Origin: an uncultured Bacteroidales bacterium
Lineage (GTDB): Bacteria > Bacteroidota > Bacteroidia > Bacteroidales > Paludibacteraceae
Length of the DNA stretch: 5,179 bases
Direction of reading: 5' to 3'
NCBI GenBank assembly: GCA_934716995.1
Contig: CAKUYO010000085.1
Coordinates: forward strand, 1 to 5,179
Positions 1-5,179 of this stretch are shown piece after piece (the first letter of the stretch is position 1; each line of letters opens with the position of its first letter). The notes beneath the pieces were generated by a model. That model did not search any database and was not told where the DNA came from. It worked only from the letters and a program-made list of their open reading frames with translations. The translations under genes and the position numbers were made by a program.

Positions 1-968
1 TCTTCAAAATTACTAACTTTTCCTGTTCTTAACTCTAGCCGTTCATCATACACTTGAACGTTCGTTTTTGTTCCCTGTAAATTAAAATAGCTCTTTAATA
101 GCCACAGTCCAAGCGGAACTCCAAAATCATAGTCTTTAATGGGAAAATCTATCGCAGATTTAACCAACAGAACACTAAACACTTTTTTCGTGATGCTTCT
201 CTTTTCCAAAAGAGTTTTATATCTAAACAGAGGAATTTCTTGTACTTCACTATTGCATTTCATTTGTGGCTTCGGGATATTTTCGGAATACTTTGATTTT
301 TTTATAGTCGTCAACAAATCATCGTATATATCCTTCAATGTCACACTCTTTTGATTTTTCTCGCTTTTATCAATCTGATGCTTAAGTGCCTCTGTGAAAA
401 AGAAAGTAAATGCAGCATGCGGCTTGCCTTCAATCTCTAGTTCTTTGGCAGACTTGAGTGGATTGTCAGTGGCCGTCAAAATTGCTCCACCTTTTATACT
501 CTCTATTTTTAACCCTTCTCCCTCCGTTTCTCTGTCATTTCCCATAGAACTCATTATTGCACTACTGCAGCAATCCAATACTACAATATACCGCCGAATT
601 TTGCACTTGTTCAATTTGGATAATAGCCATTTACATCGAATCCCGATTTCCGCTTCATCAACATTTTTCATTGTATCTGTAGTAGATAATAATAAATCGC
701 TGTTATCAGCAGTCAGATAACCATGCCCACAAAAATACAAAACAAGGGTATCATCACCATTCTGTTTATACTCGTTCAAAAAGCGACTAATATTTTTACT
801 CGCATCCTCATTAGTCTCGTCTACATGCCAAAAAATTTTGTCACAATATTTTATTAATATTGATCTCAACCTATCCATAGAGTTTTTCACTCCCGGTAAG
901 TTGATACTTTCATCTTTATATGTACTTGTTGAAAGCGCATATAAGGTAAAATTACCTGATATTGCCAT
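1..968 (-). CDS. EACC1-associated caspase-like peptidase with a B12-binding/radical-SAM-like C-terminal extension (partial)
   Basis: The frame is open from ATG at 968 to the left edge (322 codons plus 2 bases), so the C-terminus is outside the window. Residues about 6-215 read as a caspase (peptidase C14) fold: an opening strand with a YKDESINLPGVKNS segment, the His strand LVLYFCGHGYL (His82), and the Cys strand IVVLDCCSSA (catalytic Cys most likely Cys134, with Ala where Gly is usual). Caspase-like enzymes cleave proteins after particular residues and commonly act as cell-suicide or defence effectors. From about residue 262 the sequence changes character: VFSVLLV, then VPLGLWLLKSYF, then VQVYDERL. 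This is the pattern that opens cobalamin-binding radical SAM enzymes. The radical SAM CxxxCxxC motif would lie beyond the edge. The start is five bases after the EACC1 stop, behind a weak GAGTGAGAGA site, so the two genes are probably cotranscribed and translationally linked. The caspase call is firm; the second domain is inference. Confidence 0.85.
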   Translation of the reverse strand, partial: MAISGNFTLYALSTSTYKDESINLPGVKNSMDRLRSILIKYCDKIFWHVDETNEDASKNISRFLNEYKQNGDDTLVLYFCGHGYLTADNSDLLLSTTDTMKNVDEAEIGIRCKWLLSKLNKCKIRRYIVVLDCCSSAIMSSMGNDRETEGEGLKIESIKGGAILTATDNPLKSAKELEIEGKPHAAFTFFFTEALKHQIDKSEKNQKSVTLKDIYDDLLTTIKKSKYSENIPKPQMKCNSEVQEIPLFRYKTLLEKRSITKKVFSVLLVKSAIDFPIKDYDFGVPLGLWLLKSYFNLQGTKTNVQVYDERLELRTGKVSNFE

Positions 969-973
969 TTCTC

Positions 974-1339
974 TCACTCGCCTTTGTTTTCTGCAGCATC
1001 ATTACAATAATCAAGCAAATATCTCATATCTTCTTCTGTCGGAAATCTTCCACTTTCTGATGTATATGTAACTGATTTTCCAGTCTTATCATTTTTTAAA
1101 GTAAATTCTACTTTTCTGTTCTTTACCCAAACTTTATAGGCCGCCAGAAGAACCGGCATCGTAGCTACGACAGACGAGATTATTACAGTAAGACTCGACG
1201 AGTCTACCCCCATATCTCCTGCATGATCTACCTTTTCCATTTCAAAGGTAATATCTCCTTTTGAAAATAAATCACACAACTCAGACACATCCGTGACGGA
1301 CATTTCATTTATATCAAACTCCATAACTAACTTTTCCAT
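974..1339 (-). CDS. EACC1-like effector-associated constant component, small membrane protein
   Basis: The protein has 121 residues. ATG at 1339 is chosen because a perfect AGGAGG lies 9 bases upstream (1349-1354); the longer reading from 1411 has no such site and adds 24 residues unlike the family. The layout is an N-terminal soluble segment (1-42), the short motif DMGVDSS (42-48), one hydrophobic helix (about 50-70), then WVKNRK and a strand-rich cytosolic tail with VEFTLKNDKTGKSVTYT. This order, especially MG-x-D before the helix and W-x-x-x-R after it, matches what I recall of EACC1, which accompanies effector peptidases such as caspases in predicted NTP-dependent or peptidase-based conflict systems. 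Its molecular role is unknown; it may anchor or hold the effector at the membrane. The adjacent caspase gene strongly supports the identification. It ends in TGA at 974-976. The family call is from memory and not from a profile search. Confidence 0.72.
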   Translation of the reverse strand: MEKLVMEFDINEMSVTDVSELCDLFSKGDITFEMEKVDHAGDMGVDSSSLTVIISSVVATMPVLLAAYKVWVKNRKVEFTLKNDKTGKSVTYTSESGRFPTEEDMRYLLDYCNDAAENKGE

Positions 1340-1348
1340 ATCACACAG

Positions 1349-1354
1349 CCTCCT
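1349..1354 (-). promoter_or_regulatory. Ribosome binding site that sets the EACC1 start
   Basis: A perfect AGGAGG on the minus strand, 9 bases before ATG at 1339. It decides between this start and an upstream in-frame ATG at 1411 that has no comparable site. Confidence 0.8.
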
Positions 1355-1411
1355 ATAAAGTCGCAATTCAACCACATAAATTTTGGCATCCCCAGTTTTA
1401 TCCCTGCACAC

Positions 1412-1646
1412 CTATTATTTGTAGTATATCATAGACATTCAAACAAGTCACTATATGTACGACATTTTTTAGTTCAAGAATGAGTATCTTTCATCTCATC
1501 ATATGCAAACTGCTTCCGCGTTGCCCAGGCACTTTATAATCTTTTGGGCTAGTTTGATTTTCTACTGGCTGTATTGCATACTACCACCCTCTTCCCGCAC
1601 AGTCTTTATCATATATACTTCGTTAGATTAAAATCACTATTAATCA
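1412..1646. other. Intergenic region with a bulged inverted repeat
   Basis: This 235-base gap separates the cyclase-like gene from the EACC1-caspase unit. It has no convincing gene. It contains a two-part inverted repeat: CAAACT (1506-1511) pairs with AGTTTG (1551-1556), and inside it GCCCA (1523-1527) pairs with TGGGC (1545-1549), leaving an unequal internal loop of 11 and 1 bases. On the minus strand a 28-codon open stretch (IQPVENQTSPKDYK and onward) covers the same bases and may be a gene relic. An AT-rich repeat, GATTAA (1626-1631) with TTAATC (1647-1652), overlaps the cyclase stop but has no U-tract, so it is a doubtful terminator. Confidence 0.5.
1423..1431 (-). promoter_or_regulatory. 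Putative extended -10 box for the EACC1-caspase unit
   Basis: The minus strand reads TGATATACT, a good -10 (TATACT) about 85 bases before the EACC1 start. No convincing -35 is seen 16-18 bases upstream (GTGACT is the nearest), so activity is uncertain. If used, the leader would be about 75 bases. The box makes an independent transcript for EACC1-caspase plausible, separate from the cyclase-like gene upstream. Confidence 0.4.
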
Positions 1647-2495
1647 TTAATCCGTACTTTGCAGTTGATTACGCAAATACCTCAACAGTCTCGTTTGATA
1701 ATTTGAAAAGACCCCGGAGCTAAAACTGTTCCTTATAAATACATCTATATCTCTCCAGTTTTCTGATGGATTATTCTCTGAAACTTCTTTCACTATTGTT
1801 GCAAATAGTTTATCTAGCTTTCCCGAATTTGTCACATTTTTCATTGCAATATATAGTGAATTGTAATAGTGTGGCATCCATCCAGATTTCTTAGCTGCTT
1901 GGATAAACTCTTTAAAAACATCCTCAGTTTCCAATAAATAATCAATAGAAAGATACCGAAGTATATAGTATTTTCCATTATCTACTGTTTCTTCTACAAT
2001 ATCGCGATTTAATCCAGCATTTATGATGTCCTGATACACTTCATCGCTTAGTCTTATACCCGTAGATTTGAAGCTATCCTCCATGCCATATGCCTCAACA
2101 TATGCGTCTCCAACAATCAACTGTTTTTTCAAATTATGGAGTTCTTCTGCTGGAATTCTGTCAAAGTTTCCTTTAGCAATCGCCCCTCTTATGAGAATGC
2201 TGTTTTGCTTAAATTCTTCTCTGCACAGTTCAATAATAAGGTCCATCAATTCTGACAGGGTTTTACAATCAGAATTGTCCGAATAGAGAACAACTGAATC
2301 ACTCACAACAAACCCTTTGATTTTGTTTTGGTTCTGATTCTGTCCTTTTCTCTCTTTAACACTCCTATTGTAGCGAGAGAAAACATGATACACAACACTT
2401 GAATAGCGTTCTATGTACTCTATTCCTTTCTCTTGCCCAAGTTCTTTCAACTTATTCTTAAATCCGAGAATATCCAAGAAAGCCACATATTTCAT
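1647..2495 (-). CDS. Class III nucleotidyl-cyclase-like protein
   Basis: The protein has 282 residues. ATG at 2495 is chosen because the conserved domain starts at once (KYVAFLDILGFKNKL) and an AGGA site lies 9 bases upstream; the longer reading from 2633 runs through the structured leader. The motif order matches class III cyclases: FLDILGF (Asp8, first metal ligand), KGFVVSDSVVLYS (Asp66, second metal ligand), ILIRGAIAKG (99-109), and IVGDAYVEAYGMEDSF (127-142) followed by GIRLSDEVYQDI, like the GD-x-VN-x-A-x-R-x-E...I-x-VS-x-x-V block. At the places of the usual transition-state Asn and Arg I read Val133 and Gly137, so it may be non-canonical, use another nucleotide, or be inactive. The C-terminal half (about 160-282) is not recognised. 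Enzymes of this fold make cAMP or cGMP, and in Pycsar defence cCMP or cUMP. A role here is inferred only. Confidence 0.68.
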   Translation of the reverse strand: MKYVAFLDILGFKNKLKELGQEKGIEYIERYSSVVYHVFSRYNRSVKERKGQNQNQNKIKGFVVSDSVVLYSDNSDCKTLSELMDLIIELCREEFKQNSILIRGAIAKGNFDRIPAEELHNLKKQLIVGDAYVEAYGMEDSFKSTGIRLSDEVYQDIINAGLNRDIVEETVDNGKYYILRYLSIDYLLETEDVFKEFIQAAKKSGWMPHYYNSLYIAMKNVTNSGKLDKLFATIVKEVSENNPSENWRDIDVFIRNSFSSGVFSNYQTRLLRYLRNQLQSTD

Positions 2496-2504
2496 AGTAC
2501 ATAT

Positions 2505-2508
2505 TCCT
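2505..2508 (-). promoter_or_regulatory. Ribosome binding site of the cyclase-like gene
   Basis: AGGA within ATAGGAATATG on the minus strand, 9 bases before ATG at 2495. It supports the short start, which coincides with the first conserved residues. Confidence 0.6.
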
Positions 2509-2535
2509 ATATTCACAGCATTACCTTCACATCTT

Positions 2536-2616
2536 AGCCGATTACAGATCGTCGCCTGCTGCTCACCACGGAGAGGTGTGCAAAGTTTCGAGCAGCAATG
2601 GGATCTCACGCTCCCA
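2536..2616 (-). ncRNA. Putative structured RNA element, copy A (leader of the cyclase-like gene)
   Basis: Three hairpins can be drawn. Hairpin I pairs TGGGA (2599-2603) with TCCCA (2612-2616). Hairpin II pairs GCTGCTC (2558-2564) with GAGCAGC (2590-2596), continues with ACC (2565-2567) to GGT (2575-2577), and has a one-sided 12-base bulge (2578-2589). Hairpin III pairs CGAT (2539-2542) with ATCG (2548-2551), flanked by a GC/GC pair. Copy B at 4181-4259 keeps the same architecture and loop bases while changing paired positions on both sides. The element ends about 40 bases before the cyclase-like start on the same strand, which suits a cis-acting leader. It matches no riboswitch family I know. 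A mobile repeat or recombination site is the alternative. Confidence 0.5.
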
Positions 2617-2645
2617 CAATTCATGTGATACATCCTACAATACTT

Positions 2646-2652
2646 GGAGGTG
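2646..2652 (+). promoter_or_regulatory. Strong ribosome binding site before a 6-codon reading frame
   Basis: GGAGGTG lies 8-10 bases before ATG at 2661, which opens MKNKLD and then TGA (2679-2681). The same frame continues through a second TGA into the zinc-ribbon gene, so this may be its original translation start. Confidence 0.4.
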
Positions 2653-2723
2653 TATATCCCATGAAGAATAAATTAGATTGATTCGATGATAACCGGAATT
2701 GGGATGTACGGCCCACACGGGTA

Positions 2724-2791
2724 TTGTATGAGCTTTTACTCTCCCCTACTTACTGATGGCCGGTTCGGGTGAAAGTTGTATGCTCATACAA
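2724..2791. repeat. 10-bp perfect inverted repeat around the zinc-ribbon start
   Basis: TTGTATGAGC (2724-2733) is the exact reverse complement of GCTCATACAA (2782-2791). The 48 bases between them include the second in-frame TGA and the GTG start at 2769. It could form a long-range stem or be an operator pair. No function is known. Confidence 0.5.
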
Positions 2792-2996
2792 GTGTGGAGT
2801 TAAATTTCCACAGTGTCCACGATGCACTACCACTATGGAACGTAAGTACCAACTCTTCTGCGACCACTGCGGTCAGCGTCTGAACTGGAGTAAGTTTGAT
2901 GAATGTGAAGTGAAGTACATAGGGTGGGACGGGTCAGAAGATGACGAGGACGAGGAGTCTGACGCTGGTGGTGAACAAGTGGATGACGGCGATTAA
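2769..2996 (+). CDS. Small zinc-ribbon protein with acidic tail
   Basis: The 75-residue frame starts at GTG 2769, the first usable start after TGA at 2754, but no ribosome binding site precedes it; the true start may be lost or may be ATG at 2661. CPRC (16-19) and CDHC (31-34), 11 residues apart, form a treble-clef or zinc-ribbon-like metal site, and the block CDHCGQRLNWS resembles small hypothetical proteins common on phages and mobile elements of Firmicutes. The tail from residue 54 is strongly acidic (GSEDDEDEESD). It ends in TAA. It is the only convincing plus-strand gene, and its DNA is clearly richer in GC than its neighbours, suggesting separate origin. The function is unknown; it may be a 5'-truncated relic. 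Confidence 0.5.
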   Translation: MKVVCSYKCGVKFPQCPRCTTTMERKYQLFCDHCGQRLNWSKFDECEVKYIGWDGSEDDEDEESDAGGEQVDDGD

Positions 2997-3015
2997 GAAA
3001 ATACCGCCAAGATAG

Positions 3016-3046
3016 ACTGAAAGCCACGGTTCCCCGTGGCTCCAGT
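3016..3046. terminator. Strong hairpin after the zinc-ribbon gene
   Basis: AGCCACGG (3022-3029) pairs perfectly with CCGTGGCT (3034-3041) across a TTCC loop. Beyond a small internal loop, ACTG (3016-3019) pairs with CAGT (3043-3046). It lies 20 bases after the zinc-ribbon stop and could end its transcript, but no U-tract follows on either strand, so it is at best an atypical terminator. A TGATATACT extended -10-like sequence on the minus strand (3044-3052) overlaps its right edge. Confidence 0.4.
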
Positions 3047-3060
3047 ATATCACAAAATCA

Positions 3061-3390
3061 GAAAGAAATCAGCCCTTGTTCTTGCTGTTATTATAAAAAA
3101 CACGCCACAAAGCAAATGTACGATTCCTTTCCGAGTGAACATTCCAATCCCGAATCGGAACTAAAAGCAGTACCCCGATTCGCCTGATCCAATACGATTT
3201 GAGACAAACACCGAAGAATTAAGATGGATTTCAACGAATAGGCCATATCTCCCGTACTTAGCACTCACAATTTTCTATGCTCTATCCATATGAATGGTAA
3301 CTGTAAAAAACAATCTAACAACAGCCCGAATGCATTAAGAATGACAAAACTCTTGCTTCGGCCTTACTGTGCTCATTCGTTTTTCATAAA
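3061..3390. other. Non-coding stretch, about 330 bases
   Basis: No gene is seen on either strand. It holds an 8-bp inverted repeat, CGAATCGG (3151-3158) with CCGATTCG (3175-3182), separated by 16 bases, which may be an operator or a relic end. Nothing else stands out. The stretch probably represents decayed or joined sequence between the plus-strand zinc-ribbon gene and the minus-strand acyltransferase remnant. Confidence 0.5.
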
Positions 3391-4026
3391 TTATAAAATG
3401 TATTTTTTTAATATTGGCATTTGATACATAATCCAAGACCCAACAAATGATACAATCGTGAAAAAAAGCCAAAAAAAAACAGCTGTCATAACTGGATATA
3501 GCTTTCCAAAGGTTATTGGTGTGATTCTTAAAAATTTGTATACAAAATTAATAAAAACCAGGTGAATTAAATACACACCAAAACAGAGTCTATCAATTGT
3601 CCAGAGGAAGTCTACCTTTGTAGTTGTAAAACCGCTGAAAAGGCAAAAAACAGTAATCGATAAAAGTGCAATTATTGGGGAATCATAACCCAGTAAATTC
3701 TTACTTTCTTGATAATTGTATACACTTCCGATAGCAATCCCAATCACTTCTAAGATAAGCAATATCATATAAATACTTTTCTTATTCAAAAGATGTGATT
3801 TAATTATTGAAATATATCTCCCTATCAATGCATAGAAAACCGTAAATCCAGCAATCGGAATGCCGAAAGCAATTGTCATTCTCGAAATCCCATCAATCCA
3901 TTTTATTAAAAAGCAAAAAAAGAAAATCACACCTATCGCATAAAGCATATCACTATTATCAGAATTATCTACAAACGCTTTTAGTATCGGAAGGATTAGA
4001 TATAATCCGATCAATGAATTATTGCT
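3391..4026 (-). pseudogene. 5'-truncated membrane acyltransferase (AT3 family) remnant
   Basis: About 207 residues of a polytopic membrane protein with many hydrophobic helices. The first recognisable block, LIGLYLILPILKAFV, normally lies roughly 130-150 residues into AT3 proteins. LCFGVYLIHLVFINFVYKFL and the ending QMPILKKYIL are typical of the family's C-terminal half. AT3 enzymes move acetyl or other acyl groups onto extracytoplasmic sugars of capsule, teichoic acid or peptidoglycan. The N-terminal helices, including the conserved TM1 His motif, are missing: directly upstream, in the same frame, is TGA (4027-4029) ending a glmM fragment. A TTG at 4014 can be read as a start, but no ribosome binding site precedes it. 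The 3' end is intact (TAA at 3391). Almost certainly non-functional. Confidence 0.75.
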
Positions 4027-4134
4027 TCAATTGTAGTACCAGCCAAGGAAGCGCCCCACTTTATAAGCATGGTCTGCTGTTAATGTAATTCCGGCTTCAC
4101 CACGGAAGCCATCGGTTCCAAAATATTTTCCCAT
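4027..4134 (-). pseudogene. glmM: Phosphoglucosamine mutase 5' fragment
   Basis: Thirty-five codons reading MGKYFGTDGFRGEAG..., then TADHAYKVGRFLGWYYN, and then TGA. This is the unmistakable N-terminus of GlmM, which converts glucosamine-6-phosphate to glucosamine-1-phosphate on the way to UDP-GlcNAc. Full-length GlmM has about 450 residues; the active-site serine loop, sugar-binding and C-terminal domains are absent. The fragment keeps a native-looking start: AGGGA (4143-4147) lies 8 bases before ATG at 4134. Downstream it joins, in frame but after the stop, to an acyltransferase remnant. Because cells need GlmM, an intact copy should exist elsewhere, so this is probably a duplicated or displaced 5' end left by recombination or integration. 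Confidence 0.85.
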
Positions 4135-4180
4135 TATAGTTTTCCCTATTACAAAGAGTGAATTAACGAATATATGCTTT

Positions 4181-4259
4181 AGCCGGAGTATAATCCGTTG
4201 CCTGCCACTCACCACGTAGAGGTAACACTTTTGAGTGGCGTAGCCATGTATGCATAGCT
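4181..4259 (-). ncRNA. Putative structured RNA element, copy B (upstream of the glmM fragment)
   Basis: Same three-hairpin plan as the element at 2536-2616. Hairpin I pairs AGCCATG (4242-4248) with CATAGCT (4253-4259); its one mismatch becomes a G-U pair only if the minus strand is the RNA. Hairpin II pairs GCCACTC (4204-4210) with GAGTGGC (4233-4239), with inner ACC/GGT and a 9-base bulge (4224-4232). Hairpin III pairs CGGA (4184-4187) with TCCG (4194-4197), flanked by GC/GC. It ends about 46 bases before the glmM start, close to the spacing in copy A. Known riboswitch signatures (c-di-GMP, SAM, TPP, cobalamin, glmS) are not seen. Confidence 0.5.
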
Positions 4260-4293
4260 GGCCTTTGTAATCGCCTTGGTACAGGAATACCTT

Positions 4294-5179
4294 TTACTTA
4301 TCAACACCAAGAACCAATAAGCGAGTGATTTTGAATTTTCGTACAAACAATTGTGATACAATAATTGGGCAAACAATTCCCAATAAAGTACTCAAAACAC
4401 AGCATACTGTACCTGGTAGGCTCAATTTTCCAAGGAATATACTTCTACACAATACTTGAACAAGATTTGCCATTATGTAAACATCCATTCCATATTCTCC
4501 TATCGCATGGAAGCACTTATTATTTCCCTCAATTAAAATAGAAATAAGGCTAACAGCAAGGATGCCTATAAATGCTGTGAAGATTTTAATTTGACTGATT
4601 TGAGAGATTTCTTTTATTACATTTAACCCAATCAACAAAAAGACTGAAATCGCCGCAAATTTTATTAAACCGTCTTTTTGACTTCTAATGTCACTTTCTT
4701 TCAGATTCCACAATTTTCGAGCGTATATTCCACAAACGAAAAATATGCATTCATAAACACACTTATCCAAAATCTGAGAGTTGGTTGGAAAGAATAACGA
4801 AAAAACACATAATACACATGCCGTAGGGAAAATGAGTTTTTTATTAACTTGTGCAATACCACAAACAATAAGATTGATAACAAACAGCACATACAAGGTC
4901 CAAAGCTGAAAATTCGGATTCGTTCCCGTCAAGAATTCGAACAACAAAGTTTTAAAATTAATTTGTGTTGTAACCTCATCAGACAATACTACTTTCAAAG
5001 GTATATAAATTATTCCTATGAAAAAATACGGAATCATTAAACGTTTTGCTCTATTAGAAACATAGTGCAATTTATCATGAATTGTATCTAATCTTAATAT
5101 TTTTTCAGAGCAAAATCCCGAAATAAAAAAGAAAAGTGGCATGTGAAAGCTATAAATAAAATCAAAAATCAAAGAAGGA
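4294..5179 (-). CDS. Membrane acyltransferase, AT3 family (5' end outside window)
   Basis: The frame is open to the right edge (295 codons plus stop); a TTG at 5172 is not the true start, since the conserved YSFHMPLFFFISGF block usually lies about 60 residues in. Further family marks are RAKRLMIPYFF after the first loop, NFQLWTLYVLFVINL mid-protein, and IGEYGMDVYIMANLVQVL near the end. About nine hydrophobic helices are visible in this portion, so it is an integral membrane enzyme acylating extracytoplasmic sugars, probably of capsule, teichoic acid or glycan. The TM1 catalytic His region would be just beyond the window, so intactness cannot be judged. It ends in TAA at 4294. A second, truncated AT3 remnant lies downstream on the same strand, so the locus may once have held two surface-glycan modification genes. 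Confidence 0.8.
   Translation of the reverse strand, partial: PSLIFDFIYSFHMPLFFFISGFCSEKILRLDTIHDKLHYVSNRAKRLMIPYFFIGIIYIPLKVVLSDEVTTQINFKTLLFEFLTGTNPNFQLWTLYVLFVINLIVCGIAQVNKKLIFPTACVLCVFSLFFPTNSQILDKCVYECIFFVCGIYARKLWNLKESDIRSQKDGLIKFAAISVFLLIGLNVIKEISQISQIKIFTAFIGILAVSLISILIEGNNKCFHAIGEYGMDVYIMANLVQVLCRSIFLGKLSLPGTVCCVLSTLLGIVCPIIVSQLFVRKFKITRLLVLGVDK

Noticed and set aside
40..65. Inverted repeat CGTTCA...TGAACG
   Set aside because: It is only 6 bp and lies inside the caspase coding region; chance is the simplest explanation.
139..1071. Plus-strand reading frames opposite the caspase and EACC1 genes
   Set aside because: They are antisense to strongly supported genes, with no motifs or start signals.
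1340..1411. 24-residue N-terminal extension of the EACC1-like protein
   Set aside because: No ribosome binding site at 1411, while AGGAGG lies 9 bases before ATG 1339. The extension is likely leader sequence.
1575..1600. AGGGTGGTA on the minus strand, resembling the T-box core
   Set aside because: The rest of the T-box (ACCGCG continuation, specifier stem, antiterminator/terminator) is absent, and no aminoacyl-tRNA or amino-acid gene follows.
2536..2616. Integron attC site or known riboswitch (c-di-GMP, cobalamin) for the hairpin elements
   Set aside because: No GTTRRRY/RYYYAAC pair and no integrase; the conserved riboswitch cores are missing.
2496..2633. 46-residue extension of the cyclase-like protein
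   Set aside because: It is rich in Cys and Arg, unlike the domain, and coincides with the structured hairpin element. A ribosome binding site supports the start at 2495.
2833..3027. Minus-strand 64-residue reading frame rich in Arg, His and Ser
   Set aside because: Composition is typical of the shadow of an acidic plus-strand gene; no ribosome binding site or recognisable motif.

Overview
The window looks like an accessory region of a low-GC Gram-positive genome, probably Clostridia and most likely Lachnospiraceae-like. The evidence is AT-rich codon use, AGGAGG-type ribosome binding sites, and a fragment of glmM whose N-terminus matches the highly conserved clostridial form. Nearly every real gene lies on the minus strand. 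Taxonomy is inferred from remembered sequence resemblance, not from a search.

Left part (1-1431). A two-gene minus-strand unit reads from a TATACT box near 1425. The first gene encodes a 121-residue membrane-anchored protein that resembles EACC1 (effector-associated constant component 1). Five bases later comes a caspase-like peptidase with a visible His/Cys dyad, which runs off the left edge. EACC1 plus caspase is the hallmark pair of a class of predicted bacterial conflict (antiphage or self-killing) systems. Unusually, after the caspase domain this protein enters a stretch that looks like the start of a cobalamin-binding-type radical SAM enzyme.

Middle (1647-2660). A 282-residue protein with a class III nucleotidyl-cyclase-like fold lies upstream on the same strand. 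Both metal-binding aspartates are visible, but the usual transition-state Asn and Arg are not. It may be a partner of the EACC1-caspase unit or an independent defence or signalling gene. Its leader carries a three-hairpin structured element. A second copy at 4181-4259 shows compensatory base changes in two stems and sits at nearly the same distance upstream of a glmM start.

Right part (2661-5179). This is a graveyard of fragments. It holds a small plus-strand zinc-ribbon gene in more GC-rich DNA, whose frame extends upstream through two UGA codons to a strong ribosome binding site. About 330 bases without a gene follow, then the C-terminal part of a membrane acyltransferase-3 (AT3) gene, a 35-codon 5' fragment of glmM with its own leader, and the C-terminal majority of a second AT3 gene cut by the window edge. 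The mosaic suggests repeated recombination or past mobile-element activity, although no transposase or integrase is visible.
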